The notes under the pieces are model-generated. The model saw nothing but the letters and a program-made list of their open reading frames with translations. It ran no database searches and had not been told where the DNA came from. The position numbers were made by a program, and so were the translations under genes. DNA of 23,311 nucleotides from a virus: IMG/VR virus record IMGVR_UViG_3300027082_000007, positions 1 to 23,311 of that record. The stretch is one strand, 5' to 3'. Numbering within the stretch: position 1 is the stretch's first letter; every line of letters begins with the position of its first letter. Below are positions 1-6,702 of the stretch, piece after piece.

Positions 1-1152
1 CCCGGAGTCTGCATTATTATCATAATAGGTATAGAAATAATCGCCAATATGCTCACTACTCCCGCCTGAAATATCAACTGGCAGCATCTGCCCCTCTACT
101 AACTTACTCGCATATCCATCATTTTCTGCAAGATTTCCTACAAGATTATAACCTGTTTCAGTATCATCAGCAAAATTAGCCGGGTCTTTCGCCTGAAAGG
201 CCCTCGATCCCTCTGCGCTACTATTATGGATATTAAGTCCATCTTGCCATTCCCAAATGTGCCCCAAAACATCTCTCATGTGCCATATTACAGCCATCTG
301 AGTATTCAATGTAAGTGAGCCGGTGCCCCAACTATCAACTGTAACAGGAATTTCACCAACTCGTACATCAGCCGTATTGGGATCACCTGGTGTAGCAGTT
401 ATTGTGCCTGCACCATAATCGCTTGCCGCTCCTCCATCTGCTGTCCAAACCGGGTAATATCCGTTGTAATCATCCCAATCTCCGCCACCGGCATTCGTTG
501 CTCCTGTACTTATATCTTCCTGAGAGTTCAGGTTGAGTCTTTCAGCAACTAACAAGTGCCAGATCACGTTATAATAATAATAAGGGGTTATGCACCACCC
601 GCTGCCTATATTTGCAGCCTTTCCGCGATACCAGCTTCGTGTCTTGTTCGTTTCCGGGGTAACATTTGAAATGCTTCTGAGAATATCATTCCCAGAATCA
701 TAATAAGCTGGATAGATGCCCATAAAAAAGCGTGGAAATCTGGTGTAGCCGGGAAGCTGATATAGGGAAAATTTCCAATCCTCATAAGTGTTCGACCCGT
801 CAGACCAAACATCATACCTGTAATAGAAAGGCTCGAATACTGTCATCACTTCACCGTCTGTACCATCGAGATTAGAAGCCTCAGCTGAGCCTAATTTTTT
901 CGTTAGGTCATTCCCGGTGGAACCACCAAGTTTGTAGTTAATTGAACCATCGTGATTGACAACAGCAGGGTAAATCCTGTCGGTAGATGATACAGGCTTA
1001 TTAGCTATAGTAGTGGAATCACTGCCTATCTCTGTTACAAGAGTCTCGGTTTGGCCTTTGATTAAGCGGAAGCCATACCAACCACCAGACGCTTTGCTAG
1101 ACGCACCAATTGTATTTGTATTGCCCCCTATTGTATTACCTGATATATTCAT
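1..1152 (-). CDS. C-type-lectin-fold tail protein, C-terminus cut by window edge
   Basis: An open frame of 384 codons runs from an ATG at 1152 to the left edge without a stop, so the C-terminus is missing. The pattern is that of phage tail-tip proteins with a C-terminal C-type lectin fold. Residues 97-112 match the common DGTDGEVM...FYYRY start of the domain. Residues 183-187 (GSGW), 207-211 (LNSQ), 225-232 (DWDDYNGY) and 297-305 (GHIWEWQDG) are the usual landmarks, with a GDYFYTYY stretch at 370-377 just before the missing end. Such proteins normally bind host surface molecules. The same fold is the display scaffold of diversity-generating retroelements, whose variable residues sit at the extreme C-terminus, not visible here. 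The gene follows the 97-aa gene as TAATAATATG. Local G+C is about 45% (27 of 60 at 241-300) against about 30% in the next genes, suggesting a swapped-in module. Fold call good; retroelement link is inference. Confidence 0.8.
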   Translation of the reverse strand, partial: MNISGNTIGGNTNTIGASSKASGGWYGFRLIKGQTETLVTEIGSDSTTIANKPVSSTDRIYPAVVNHDGSINYKLGGSTGNDLTKKLGSAEASNLDGTDGEVMTVFEPFYYRYDVWSDGSNTYEDWKFSLYQLPGYTRFPRFFMGIYPAYYDSGNDILRSISNVTPETNKTRSWYRGKAANIGSGWCITPYYYYNVIWHLLVAERLNLNSQEDISTGATNAGGGDWDDYNGYYPVWTADGGAASDYGAGTITATPGDPNTADVRVGEIPVTVDSWGTGSLTLNTQMAVIWHMRDVLGHIWEWQDGLNIHNSSAEGSRAFQAKDPANFADDTETGYNLVGNLAENDGYASKLVEGQMLPVDISGGSSEHIGDYFYTYYDNNADSG

Positions 1153-1156
1153 ATTA

Positions 1157-1450
1157 TTAGTATTTCCAAAGTATTACATGACCATTAGTACCTATTTCAA
1201 TAGATTTAAAATGAATAGGTAGAAATATACCTGTAGGCAAATAATTAGACAGATCATCTGAAGAAGTCAGTTCTGAACCATTAAGTTCATAACCATCGTC
1301 AGTAGTTAATGTCAAAGAATCAGGTGAAGCAGTTACTGTCAAACCATAAAAGTCACCTGTATATGTATCAGCTGTACTAACAAAATGAGCACCTGATTTT
1401 GCATATGACATATTAATACTCTTTTTACTTTCTCTTTCTAATTGATTCAT
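1157..1450 (-). CDS. Small beta-rich virion-type protein (97 aa)
   Basis: This encodes 97 residues. The core runs from about residue 19 (SGAHFVSTADTYTGDF) through a beta-rich middle to a C-terminal stretch with PIHFKSIEIG and HVILWKY. I recognise the general pattern (GxHFVS.ADTYTGDF ... F.SI.I..G.VI.Y) from small proteins next to tail and fibre genes of many phages, but I cannot assign a function. No signal peptide or membrane segment is visible. The chosen ATG at 1450 lies 12 nt after the stop of the upstream gene and has an A-rich leader (CAATAAAAATATTAG). A second ATG at 1411, giving MSYAKSG, would remove a charged N-terminal extension and is a real alternative. It lies directly before the lectin-fold tail protein, which hints at a tail-tip role. 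Confidence 0.7.
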   Translation of the reverse strand: MNQLERESKKSINMSYAKSGAHFVSTADTYTGDFYGLTVTASPDSLTLTTDDGYELNGSELTSSDDLSNYLPTGIFLPIHFKSIEIGTNGHVILWKY

Positions 1451-1462
1451 ATTCTAATATTT

Positions 1463-2149
1463 TTATTGTTGTTGTACACGTTGTGTTTCAGCGTTAGGAC
1501 TTAACCTATGTGAACTATCATTTGTATTATCACTAGGTGACTGAGATTCAATATTTAACTCTTGTTGTAATATCATCTGTTTAAGTATAGGCACCTTATC
1601 TTGTGGTAAAGGGTAATTAGTACGCCAATCAGTTTCATTAGTATCTTCAATTTCTAATGGATTCTCAAATATACCACGTACATTAATATACTTAAGCTCC
1701 TCGGCATTCAGTACATATACATATTGATTACGAAGAGCAGCTATATTATCTTTACTGGTATACTTACGATACTTTTGATGCTCTAACCTATTATAAGGAA
1801 CTACTTGTAATTGCTTACCTAAAGTAGTACCAACATAAGTTACACCACTTTTCTGAGGTAAATCAAGAGTCTTAGGTAGTTTATTTTTAGTCCTTAAAAT
1901 ATAAGTACCAGATCCTACAGGAGCATCTTCAGACTTCTCAATAAAATCTAACTCCATATTATCCATCTCTTGAATATAGTCCTGATTAATCTGATAACCT
2001 TTACCTAAGTCCCTACGCATCAAAAGAGCCCTATACTGATGAATCCAATCTTCAATCTGACGTTCAGATATGACTTCACTCTGAGCTATCTTTGAGCCCC
2101 TAATAATCAGCAATAAGTCCTTTGTTAATTTATCTAAATTTATACCCAT
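1463..2149 (-). CDS. Conserved phage virion protein, possibly ring/neck component (228 aa)
   Basis: This encodes 228 residues with no membrane segment. An N-terminal helical part carries SERQIEDWIHQYRALLMRRD (about residues 28-47). A central beta part has KLPKTLDL, VTYVGTTLGK and VPYNRLEHQKYRKYTSKDN. A segment KYINVRGIFENP follows at about 153-164, then a Pro-rich part and a polar Asn/Ser/Gln tail. I recognise this arrangement as a family widely shared by crAss-like and other Bacteroidota phages and encoded among structural genes. A role in the neck or tail ring is plausible from context only. The start is preceded by an unusual stop-start arrangement, TAA ATG AAA TAA T ATG, linking it to the spanin-like gene upstream. 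The protein could equally be an internal or tail-hub protein. Confidence 0.7.
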   Translation of the reverse strand: MGINLDKLTKDLLLIIRGSKIAQSEVISERQIEDWIHQYRALLMRRDLGKGYQINQDYIQEMDNMELDFIEKSEDAPVGSGTYILRTKNKLPKTLDLPQKSGVTYVGTTLGKQLQVVPYNRLEHQKYRKYTSKDNIAALRNQYVYVLNAEELKYINVRGIFENPLEIEDTNETDWRTNYPLPQDKVPILKQMILQQELNIESQSPSDNTNDSSHRLSPNAETQRVQQQ

Positions 2150-2159
2150 ATTATTTCAT

Positions 2160-2879
2160 TTAGATAGCTACAGCTATAATAGCTAACATTTGTACACCAT
2201 TAACTATATAGCTTACTATTTTATATTTCTCTTGTCTAGTGGCTTCGTCTTGATATTGTTCATACAAGTCTTTATAATTGACATTAATAGCTTCAAGTGT
2301 GTCTATCTTATATTCTAACGAATCATTGATAGACTCTGTAATCATCAATTCTTTTGACAACTTACTATTAACACTGTCTAAAAATTCAACCTGATTATCT
2401 AAATTATCAATAACCTCACCACGTTTCTTATAGTCTACATGTTTCTTAACTATATCACGTACTGTAGTATCTTGAAAAGCAATATAGATTGTATCACTTA
2501 TACGTTCAATCTTATAACCAGTACCTACATAATTAGTTACAATGTATTTAGCTAGTGAATCTAATGATAGACTATCTACACCAGTTTTTAAGCTATCATA
2601 TTTATTCTCAATTTGTATACGCTCATCACGTTCATTAAGCCACAAATGTTTATACCTATCAACTTGTTTAGATACTTCAGCTTTTTCATCTTCTAAAGCA
2701 AATATAGCTGAATCAGCTGATTGTATATAGTCTTCATAAATAGCTACTTTATCTTCAAGTTGCTCAATCTTATTTTGGTTGACTTTATCTTCTTGATGGT
2801 TATTGTATTGAGTTATACCAAACATAACAGAACCCAACACAATGATACCAACCAACAAATTTTTAATGCTTTCCATCAT
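2160..2879 (-). CDS. Spanin-like membrane/coiled-coil protein (239 aa)
   Basis: From the ATG at 2879 this gives 239 residues: a short basic N-terminus, a hydrophobic segment (about residues 7-22, NLLVGIIVLGSVMFG), a long charged helical region rich in E, K, D and Q (about 30-210), and a hydrophobic C-terminal tail (IVNGVQMLAIIAVAI). There is no lipobox Cys. The layout suggests a periplasm-spanning protein anchored at both ends. Its place directly after endolysin and holin-like genes suggests an outer-membrane disruption (spanin) role, though it is not a typical Rz/Rz1 pair. The start was chosen because ATGATG at 2874-2879 overlaps the end of the preceding gene by about 15 nt, the style seen at the previous junction. 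An ATG at 2915 would add 12 residues and overlap further. Function is inferred from architecture and context. Confidence 0.6.
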   Translation of the reverse strand: MMESIKNLLVGIIVLGSVMFGITQYNNHQEDKVNQNKIEQLEDKVAIYEDYIQSADSAIFALEDEKAEVSKQVDRYKHLWLNERDERIQIENKYDSLKTGVDSLSLDSLAKYIVTNYVGTGYKIERISDTIYIAFQDTTVRDIVKKHVDYKKRGEVIDNLDNQVEFLDSVNSKLSKELMITESINDSLEYKIDTLEAINVNYKDLYEQYQDEATRQEKYKIVSYIVNGVQMLAIIAVAI

Positions 2880-3081
2880 CTTTTTTAATAGTTTTATTAT
2901 TACCAAATTTGTCACCTACTGTTTCAGCAGTGATGGCAGCAAATGCAGAAGGTAAAGCTACAGTCCAATATGTATTGTCTTTAGTATAAAAACTTAAACC
3001 AGCTGCTAATACTATTGCTAGAAAACCAGCTAATTTTGGTGTAGTTACCTTTAAATTAGTACTAAATATTTTAGCCTTCAT
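2863..3081 (-). CDS. Holin-like two-TM protein (72 aa)
   Basis: From the ATG at 3081 this gives a 72-residue protein with two hydrophobic stretches, about residues 18-33 (GFLAIVLAAGLSFYTK) and 39-54 (WTVALPSAFAAITAET), followed by a charged, Lys-rich tail (KTIKKDDGKH). Small size, two predicted membrane helices, a polar C-terminus and a position immediately after an M15 endolysin are the usual marks of a holin. The gene starts inside the last codons of the endolysin (ATGAAGGCTAA). The upstream ACTAAATATAAATACT resembles the A-rich leaders seen elsewhere in this window, which is why I prefer this start over an ATG at 3105 that would give 80 residues. No sequence family is recognised, so the call rests on topology and context. 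Confidence 0.6.
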   Translation of the reverse strand: MKAKIFSTNLKVTTPKLAGFLAIVLAAGLSFYTKDNTYWTVALPSAFAAITAETVGDKFGNNKTIKKDDGKH

Positions 3082-3544
3082 AGTATTTATATTTAGTGTA
3101 GCCATCTTCTTTATAAGCTACTAGAATTTCATGTCTATTGTCTTCATTATAATCATAGCTTACATGTACCCATTCAGGCTCCCCTTTGTCATCAGGGAAT
3201 TCAGATATTAATTGATCGAATCTAGTACTATGTAATATAAAATCAAATATCTGCTTATTAGTTATAGACCTATATACATCTGCATCTATATCTATAGCTT
3301 CACCAGTAACATGTTGACTTGAATCTGAACCGCCTATTTTATCATTAAGTTTAGGTGAGCGATAGAAGCTAACCACAGCAATAGGTACTTTATAGAAAGT
3401 ACGCAATGGTTCAAATATCTTATTAGCTACTTTTTTCATACGCTTAATAGTTTTACTATCAGGAGTATTATCTATATTAAATTTAGTAGCTGTATAAGAC
3501 TTAGTAGCTTCTTTATATGATATATGTTTACTTATTTTATCCAT
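3071..3544 (-). CDS. Endolysin, M15-type zinc peptidase (157 aa)
   Basis: The product is a 157-residue M15-family peptidase, the phage endolysin type that cuts peptide crosslinks of peptidoglycan. The zinc site is intact: SSQHVTGEAIDID gives His78 and Asp85, and EWVHVSY gives Glu124 and His127. The FYRSPKLND segment (about 60-68) supplies the conserved Arg of the fold. There is no cell-wall-binding domain and no signal peptide, so release would depend on a holin. The ATG at 3544 is preferred because it follows the upstream stop as TAATATG and begins directly at the conserved region. An upstream ATG at 3658 would add 38 residues that merely overlap the preceding gene's coding sequence. It sits between a coiled-coil/TM gene and a holin-like gene. 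Family assignment is firm; the cleaved bond is not determined. Confidence 0.88.
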   Translation of the reverse strand: MDKISKHISYKEATKSYTATKFNIDNTPDSKTIKRMKKVANKIFEPLRTFYKVPIAVVSFYRSPKLNDKIGGSDSSQHVTGEAIDIDADVYRSITNKQIFDFILHSTRFDQLISEFPDDKGEPEWVHVSYDYNEDNRHEILVAYKEDGYTKYKYYEG

Positions 3545-3545
3545 A

Positions 3546-3833
3546 TTAAATACCTTGAAATACGAACCTAAGTAGCAAAGTAACCAATGAAGCAACAATT
3601 GTAGCTCCACCATATACAGTCCATTTAAGCTTTTTAAGCTTATATACCTCTTCCTCAAGATCTTTCACACGTTCAATAAGTCCTTTATGCTGATATTCAT
3701 TCCCGAGCAAAGCGGTTTTAATCTCAGCGATATCATCTTTAAGCATTTTGATAATACCGTTGGGTATATTAAACATTTCTTCTGTTTCTTCTATTTGATT
3801 ATAATCAGATTTTCTTTTTACTTGTTGACCCAT
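3546..3833 (-). CDS. Coiled-coil protein with C-terminal TM helix, XhlA/holin-like (95 aa)
   Basis: This encodes 95 residues: a polar N-terminus, a helical coiled-coil region about 26-68 with regular hydrophobic spacing (IIKMLKDDIAEIKTALL and LIERVKDLEEEVYKLKKLK), one membrane helix at about 71-90 (WTVYGGATIVASLVTLLL), and a short tail. This is the architecture of XhlA-like accessory lysis proteins, where an N-terminal coiled coil precedes a C-terminal membrane anchor. It ends TAA T ATG directly before the endolysin start, so the two are probably translated together. It could act as holin, as helper of the holin encoded after the endolysin, or as an anchor with another role. Topology is clear; function rests on context. 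Confidence 0.65.
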   Translation of the reverse strand: MGQQVKRKSDYNQIEETEEMFNIPNGIIKMLKDDIAEIKTALLGNEYQHKGLIERVKDLEEEVYKLKKLKWTVYGGATIVASLVTLLLRFVFQGI

Positions 3834-3835
3834 AC

Positions 3836-4141
3836 TTATACTTCTAATTTAAGATTTAAATTATATTGTGTTCCACATATTTTGTTAATATGAGTAATAA
3901 TATCTTCCATCTGTGCTCGGGTGAAAAAGTTTATATTTTCATCTTCTTCATTCTCTTCGTCATAATCTTGAAGTGTATATTCATTAATTATACTGATAAA
4001 AGCATTAAGCAAATTCAATTCTACCATCTTATTTTCTAGACCTGATTTACCTAACGCTTTATCTTTAGCAAGTCTTTCAGCTTTTTGGGATGAATACCAA
4101 TATAATTGAAGCTTATAATTATCAAACTCTTGTTGCGTCAT
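3836..4141 (-). CDS. Small conserved phage protein, unknown function (101 aa)
   Basis: The product is a 101-residue, mostly helical protein. It opens with FDNYKLQLYWYSSQKAERLA, has an acidic patch at about 62-72 (DYDEENEEDEN), and ends with a conserved-looking stretch FFTRAQMEDIITHINKICGT (about 74-93). No signal peptide, membrane segment or catalytic motif is visible. I recognise the C-terminal pattern (FFT..E..DII.HIN.IC.T) from small proteins in Bacteroidota phages but not a function. It is separated from the genes on either side by only 2 nt (TAA GT ATG and TAA TT ATG), so it is part of the same transcript as the lysis genes. It might be an assembly helper or a regulator; nothing in the sequence decides. 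Confidence 0.6.
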   Translation of the reverse strand: MTQQEFDNYKLQLYWYSSQKAERLAKDKALGKSGLENKMVELNLLNAFISIINEYTLQDYDEENEEDENINFFTRAQMEDIITHINKICGTQYNLNLKLEV

Positions 4142-4143
4142 AA

Positions 4144-4467
4144 TTATTTAGTTTTAGCCAAAGGATTCTTTTTACCTTCAAGAATAGCATTAATCTGACC
4201 ATAAATTAGAATACCATATACTTTGGGTAGTTTTTCCTGAAGCCTAACAATCTTTTTATTCTCAAGTTCAACTTCCTCATTTGTATTATTCAATTCTAAG
4301 AAAATATTAAAGTCTATATCTTTATTATTCTTAGAATCATCAGTTTCAGATAGTGCTATATTTTTAAGAAATATCCTCAACTCTGGGGTTATAATTTGCT
4401 CATTTTCTTTTACTGTAAGTTTATTTCCAGACGTATCGTAGAGGTTCTGTGTTAAATCTATTTTCAT
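4144..4467 (-). CDS. Small conserved phage protein, unknown function (107 aa)
   Basis: The product is a 107-residue soluble protein. It starts MKIDLTQNLYDTSGNKL, a beginning shared by many small phage proteins of about 100 residues. An Asn/Asp/Glu-rich centre follows, then a helical end with LQEKLPKVYGILIYGQINAI. The pattern suggests a small folded helper protein, but I do not recognise a function. Its leader is one of two exact copies in the window of AAAACTAAATAAAA, ending 1 nt from the ATG (the other precedes the gene starting at 15966). It follows a 69-nt gap, one of the three longest in the window, so a new transcript or a processing point may lie there. Confidence 0.6.
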   Translation of the reverse strand: MKIDLTQNLYDTSGNKLTVKENEQIITPELRIFLKNIALSETDDSKNNKDIDFNIFLELNNTNEEVELENKKIVRLQEKLPKVYGILIYGQINAILEGKKNPLAKTK

Positions 4468-4536
4468 TTTTATTTAGTTTTAGGTTATTCTAGAATATAC
4501 GTGTAATAAGGATTTTTGTTACTTAATATTACATTA
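4468..4536 (-). promoter_or_regulatory. A/T-rich intergenic leader with AAAACTAAATAAAA motif
   Basis: This 69-nt gap lies between the BACON-domain gene and the 107-aa gene. It contains AAAACTAAATAAAA (plus-strand positions 4468-4481), identical to a copy at 15970-15983, and a short TTCTAGAA palindrome. No Shine-Dalgarno site and no convincing Bacteroidota promoter (TTTG ... TAnnTTTG) is visible. The A-rich motif is best read as a translation-initiation leader; a promoter role is possible but unsupported. Confidence 0.4.
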
Positions 4537-5031
4537 TTATAGACCCGTTCCAGCTTGATCAATATTACAAACTGCATCAGATACAGTAAAATTGTCCAAA
4601 CTGATCGTCACATTGCCCAATCTAGGGAATGAAGAATTGTACTTTGCGATATATACGGTGATAGTCATACTTCCGTAGCCACTGTAACTCGAAAGATTTA
4701 TCCAAGATTCACTTGTTGTTGCTGTCCATTTGGCTCCTGATGGATTGGTTGTTATTTGAAGGCCGAACGATCCTCCAAAAGATTCAAAATGCTTACTTGT
4801 CGGATCTACTGAAATTGATACATTGTTATGAGATCCATAATTCCGAAAATAATATAACTTAAAACCTCTCTTATCCGAAGCATTTGAATCAAAACCACTA
4901 GGGACATAATCAGAATCAAAATAATCATTTTGTGCTTGATCAAAACAATCTACTAAAGTAGTCTGATAACCTCCAAAAGCTCCATCAGAAACATCTTGTA
5001 AAGAAAATGTACTAGTATCAGGTACTCCCAT
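4537..5031 (-). CDS. Tail/fibre protein with BACON domain (164 aa)
   Basis: The product has 164 residues in two parts. Residues 1-66 begin MGVPDTSTFSLQDVSDGAF and end in a LYYFRNYG motif, a pattern I recognise from N-terminal virion-attachment regions in Bacteroidota phages and prophages. Residues about 70-161 match a BACON domain, a beta-sandwich often found in carbohydrate-active or surface-binding Bacteroidota proteins: the SW of SESWINLSS, the G.G..TITV strand (SGYGSMTITVYIA), N...R.GNVTISL, and the terminal CNIDQAG. It probably adds a glycan- or mucin-binding element to the tail or capsid. It begins TAA T ATG after the S74 fibre and is likely translated with it. A GGAGG lies 6 nt before the ATG, but it encodes the last Leu-Glu-Glu codons of the upstream gene, so its use is uncertain. 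Binding specificity cannot be read from the sequence. Confidence 0.72.
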   Translation of the reverse strand: MGVPDTSTFSLQDVSDGAFGGYQTTLVDCFDQAQNDYFDSDYVPSGFDSNASDKRGFKLYYFRNYGSHNNVSISVDPTSKHFESFGGSFGLQITTNPSGAKWTATTSESWINLSSYSGYGSMTITVYIAKYNSSFPRLGNVTISLDNFTVSDAVCNIDQAGTGL

Positions 5032-5032
5032 A

Positions 5033-6697
5033 TTATTCCTCCAACTTTTTTACACGTTGTTCAAGCCTTGATATTTTAGAAAGTAAAAAATCTATATAAG
5101 ATACAGTTAAATAACCCTTGCTGTTTTTATTTACTAAATTAGGATAAAATTCTTGCAATTGCTGTGCAGAAACACCATATCTAAGTCTATCACTTTCTTT
5201 AAACTTAAACTGAATAAAATCTACATTATCAATATCCTCATTTTGTATTCTTTCAACATCCTTTTTTAAGGTTATATCTGAATTTAATATAAAATCTCCT
5301 GCTGTTATTTCGTAGCTTCCTATATCCACATTTCCATTCGCACTTAAATTATTAACATATAATGTTCTAGTACCCATGGATGTTACATGACCATGACCAT
5401 CTATATAAATATTATCTATAATAGTACTTCCACTTGTATTTATATCACCTTGACTAGAAGTATCTGAATGTGAGATGGTGGGGTGTGATTCATTTCCCTT
5501 TCCTCCACTAATACTAATACCACTACCCGCATTTACGTTATAAGCATCCCATAAAACTGCTGTACCATTTCCACCCCAAGAACCCAAAAAACCGATAGAA
5601 TTATCTCTTCCTATTTCTCCATCATTAACATCTTCAATATTTGAAAATTTAACATGGTCTACATCTCCATTTTCAATTGCATTTCTTGCTTCTGAATCTG
5701 TATAATAATTTGCATTACTATCACCTGTGAAACCTAAATTAGATAATGTTAAATTTCTAGTACTATATGTAGCATTTGCATCTGTTACATGACCTTCTGT
5801 ATCTGAATTTATATTAAAATTTAAATCACTAATTACTGTAGCTCCACTCAAAGCTCCCGTATCTACAGAGGCATTATCCCCCGAATGTGAAGGGTGTGAA
5901 TAGTTATTAAAATTATTACTCACCCATGTTTCAGTTGCTACTGTATTATCAATACTGATCGTACCGGAGGAATAATCAATACCTGTACCACCGGAAAGAT
6001 GAGCGTCAACATCGCTATCAGTATAATAATTATGTGATGCAGTAGAACCGTGATCTGTATCGTTATTTATTGCATTTATTGCATGAGAATTGTCATAGTA
6101 ATTATTTGATGTCCACGGTGTTGTCCCATCATCTAATTTAGCACTCCTTAGATTGTTAACTTCTGATGATGTAAAGTTATCTGCAGGAATTGTTGAACTA
6201 TAAGCTATACTTGGTTTATTTGCCAAATCAGTATAATCACCGCTGAAATAATTATGTGATGCTGTACTACCATGATCCCCGTCATTATTTATTGCACTTA
6301 TTGCATAAGAGTCATCATAATAATTGTTTGATGTCCAAGGAGTTGAACCATCTGCCAATTGATTTGCTTGTAAGTTGCTTACTTCAGTTGAAGTGAAAGC
6401 ATCAGCTGCAATAGGTGTAGTATATTCTGGTGCAGTTAAACCTAAATCACTGTAAGTATAAGAGTATTGGGTAATGTCAGATTTATCTATAGAAGATAAG
6501 ACAGAAGTCCAATCACTATTAGTTATACCCCCTTCTAATCTATATTTTTGATCACCAACTACATATACCTCAAGACCTTCATACCTTTTAACATCAGATA
6601 TATTGTCCCTTTCTGTGGTACTTGAAACCACAGTCCTCAGATCAAGAGGTTTTTGTAATGAAGCATTAAATCCGCTACTTAGAGGTATTCCAGCCAT
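5033..6697 (-). CDS. Tail fibre with C-terminal S74 self-cleaving chaperone (554 aa)
   Basis: The product is a 554-residue fibre or spike. Residues 1-75 form an N-terminal attachment region (KRYEGLEVYVVGDQKYRL). Residues 95-152 and 169-226 are an obvious 58-residue duplication. Further fibre modules include two GHVT...TR.L motifs (about 302-316 and 437-445). Residues 471-554 are an intramolecular chaperone of the S74 type: NSDITLKKD with the predicted cut between Asn472 and Ser473, YGVSAQQLQEFYPNLV at 507-522, YLTVSYIDFL, and a closing coiled coil (LLSKISRLEQRVKKLEE). In this family the chaperone drives trimerisation and is then released. Here an 82-residue fragment would leave a roughly 472-residue mature fibre. 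It lies between the Ig-like tail gene and the BACON gene. It is likely the receptor-binding fibre or one of several. The receptor is unknown. Confidence 0.88.
   Translation of the reverse strand: MAGIPLSSGFNASLQKPLDLRTVVSSTTERDNISDVKRYEGLEVYVVGDQKYRLEGGITNSDWTSVLSSIDKSDITQYSYTYSDLGLTAPEYTTPIAADAFTSTEVSNLQANQLADGSTPWTSNNYYDDSYAISAINNDGDHGSTASHNYFSGDYTDLANKPSIAYSSTIPADNFTSSEVNNLRSAKLDDGTTPWTSNNYYDNSHAINAINNDTDHGSTASHNYYTDSDVDAHLSGGTGIDYSSGTISIDNTVATETWVSNNFNNYSHPSHSGDNASVDTGALSGATVISDLNFNINSDTEGHVTDANATYSTRNLTLSNLGFTGDSNANYYTDSEARNAIENGDVDHVKFSNIEDVNDGEIGRDNSIGFLGSWGGNGTAVLWDAYNVNAGSGISISGGKGNESHPTISHSDTSSQGDINTSGSTIIDNIYIDGHGHVTSMGTRTLYVNNLSANGNVDIGSYEITAGDFILNSDITLKKDVERIQNEDIDNVDFIQFKFKESDRLRYGVSAQQLQEFYPNLVNKNSKGYLTVSYIDFLLSKISRLEQRVKKLEE
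6020..6193 (-). repeat. Fibre repeat, second copy (58 residues)
   Basis: Residues 169-226 of the S74 fibre. They share with residues 95-152 the order PAD.FTS.EV.NL, DG.TPWTSNNYYD, AI.AINND, and DHGSTASHNY. The two copies are equal in length and lie 222 nt apart, indicating a tandem duplication with a 16-residue spacer. Confidence 0.85.
6242..6415 (-). repeat. Fibre repeat, first copy (58 residues)
   Basis: Residues 95-152 of the S74 fibre, the partner of the copy at residues 169-226. The best-conserved part is TPWTSNNYYD through DHGSTASHNY. The differing codons show the duplication is not recent. Confidence 0.85.
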
Positions 6698-6702
6698 AAT
6701 TA

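Noticed and set aside
606-815. Open frame of 69 codons on the minus strand inside the lectin-fold gene
   Set aside because: It lies in another frame of a gene whose own frame is open for 384 codons with recognisable motifs.
3071-3658. Longer endolysin starting at 3658 with a hydrophobic N-terminus as a signal-arrest segment
   Set aside because: The extra 38 residues are an alternative frame of the coiled-coil/TM gene. The ATG at 3544 has the TAATATG junction and begins at the conserved region.
4468-4536. Promoter in the 69-nt gap
   Set aside because: I found no TTTG / TAnnTTTG pair at suitable spacing on the minus strand. Only an A-rich leader is supportable.
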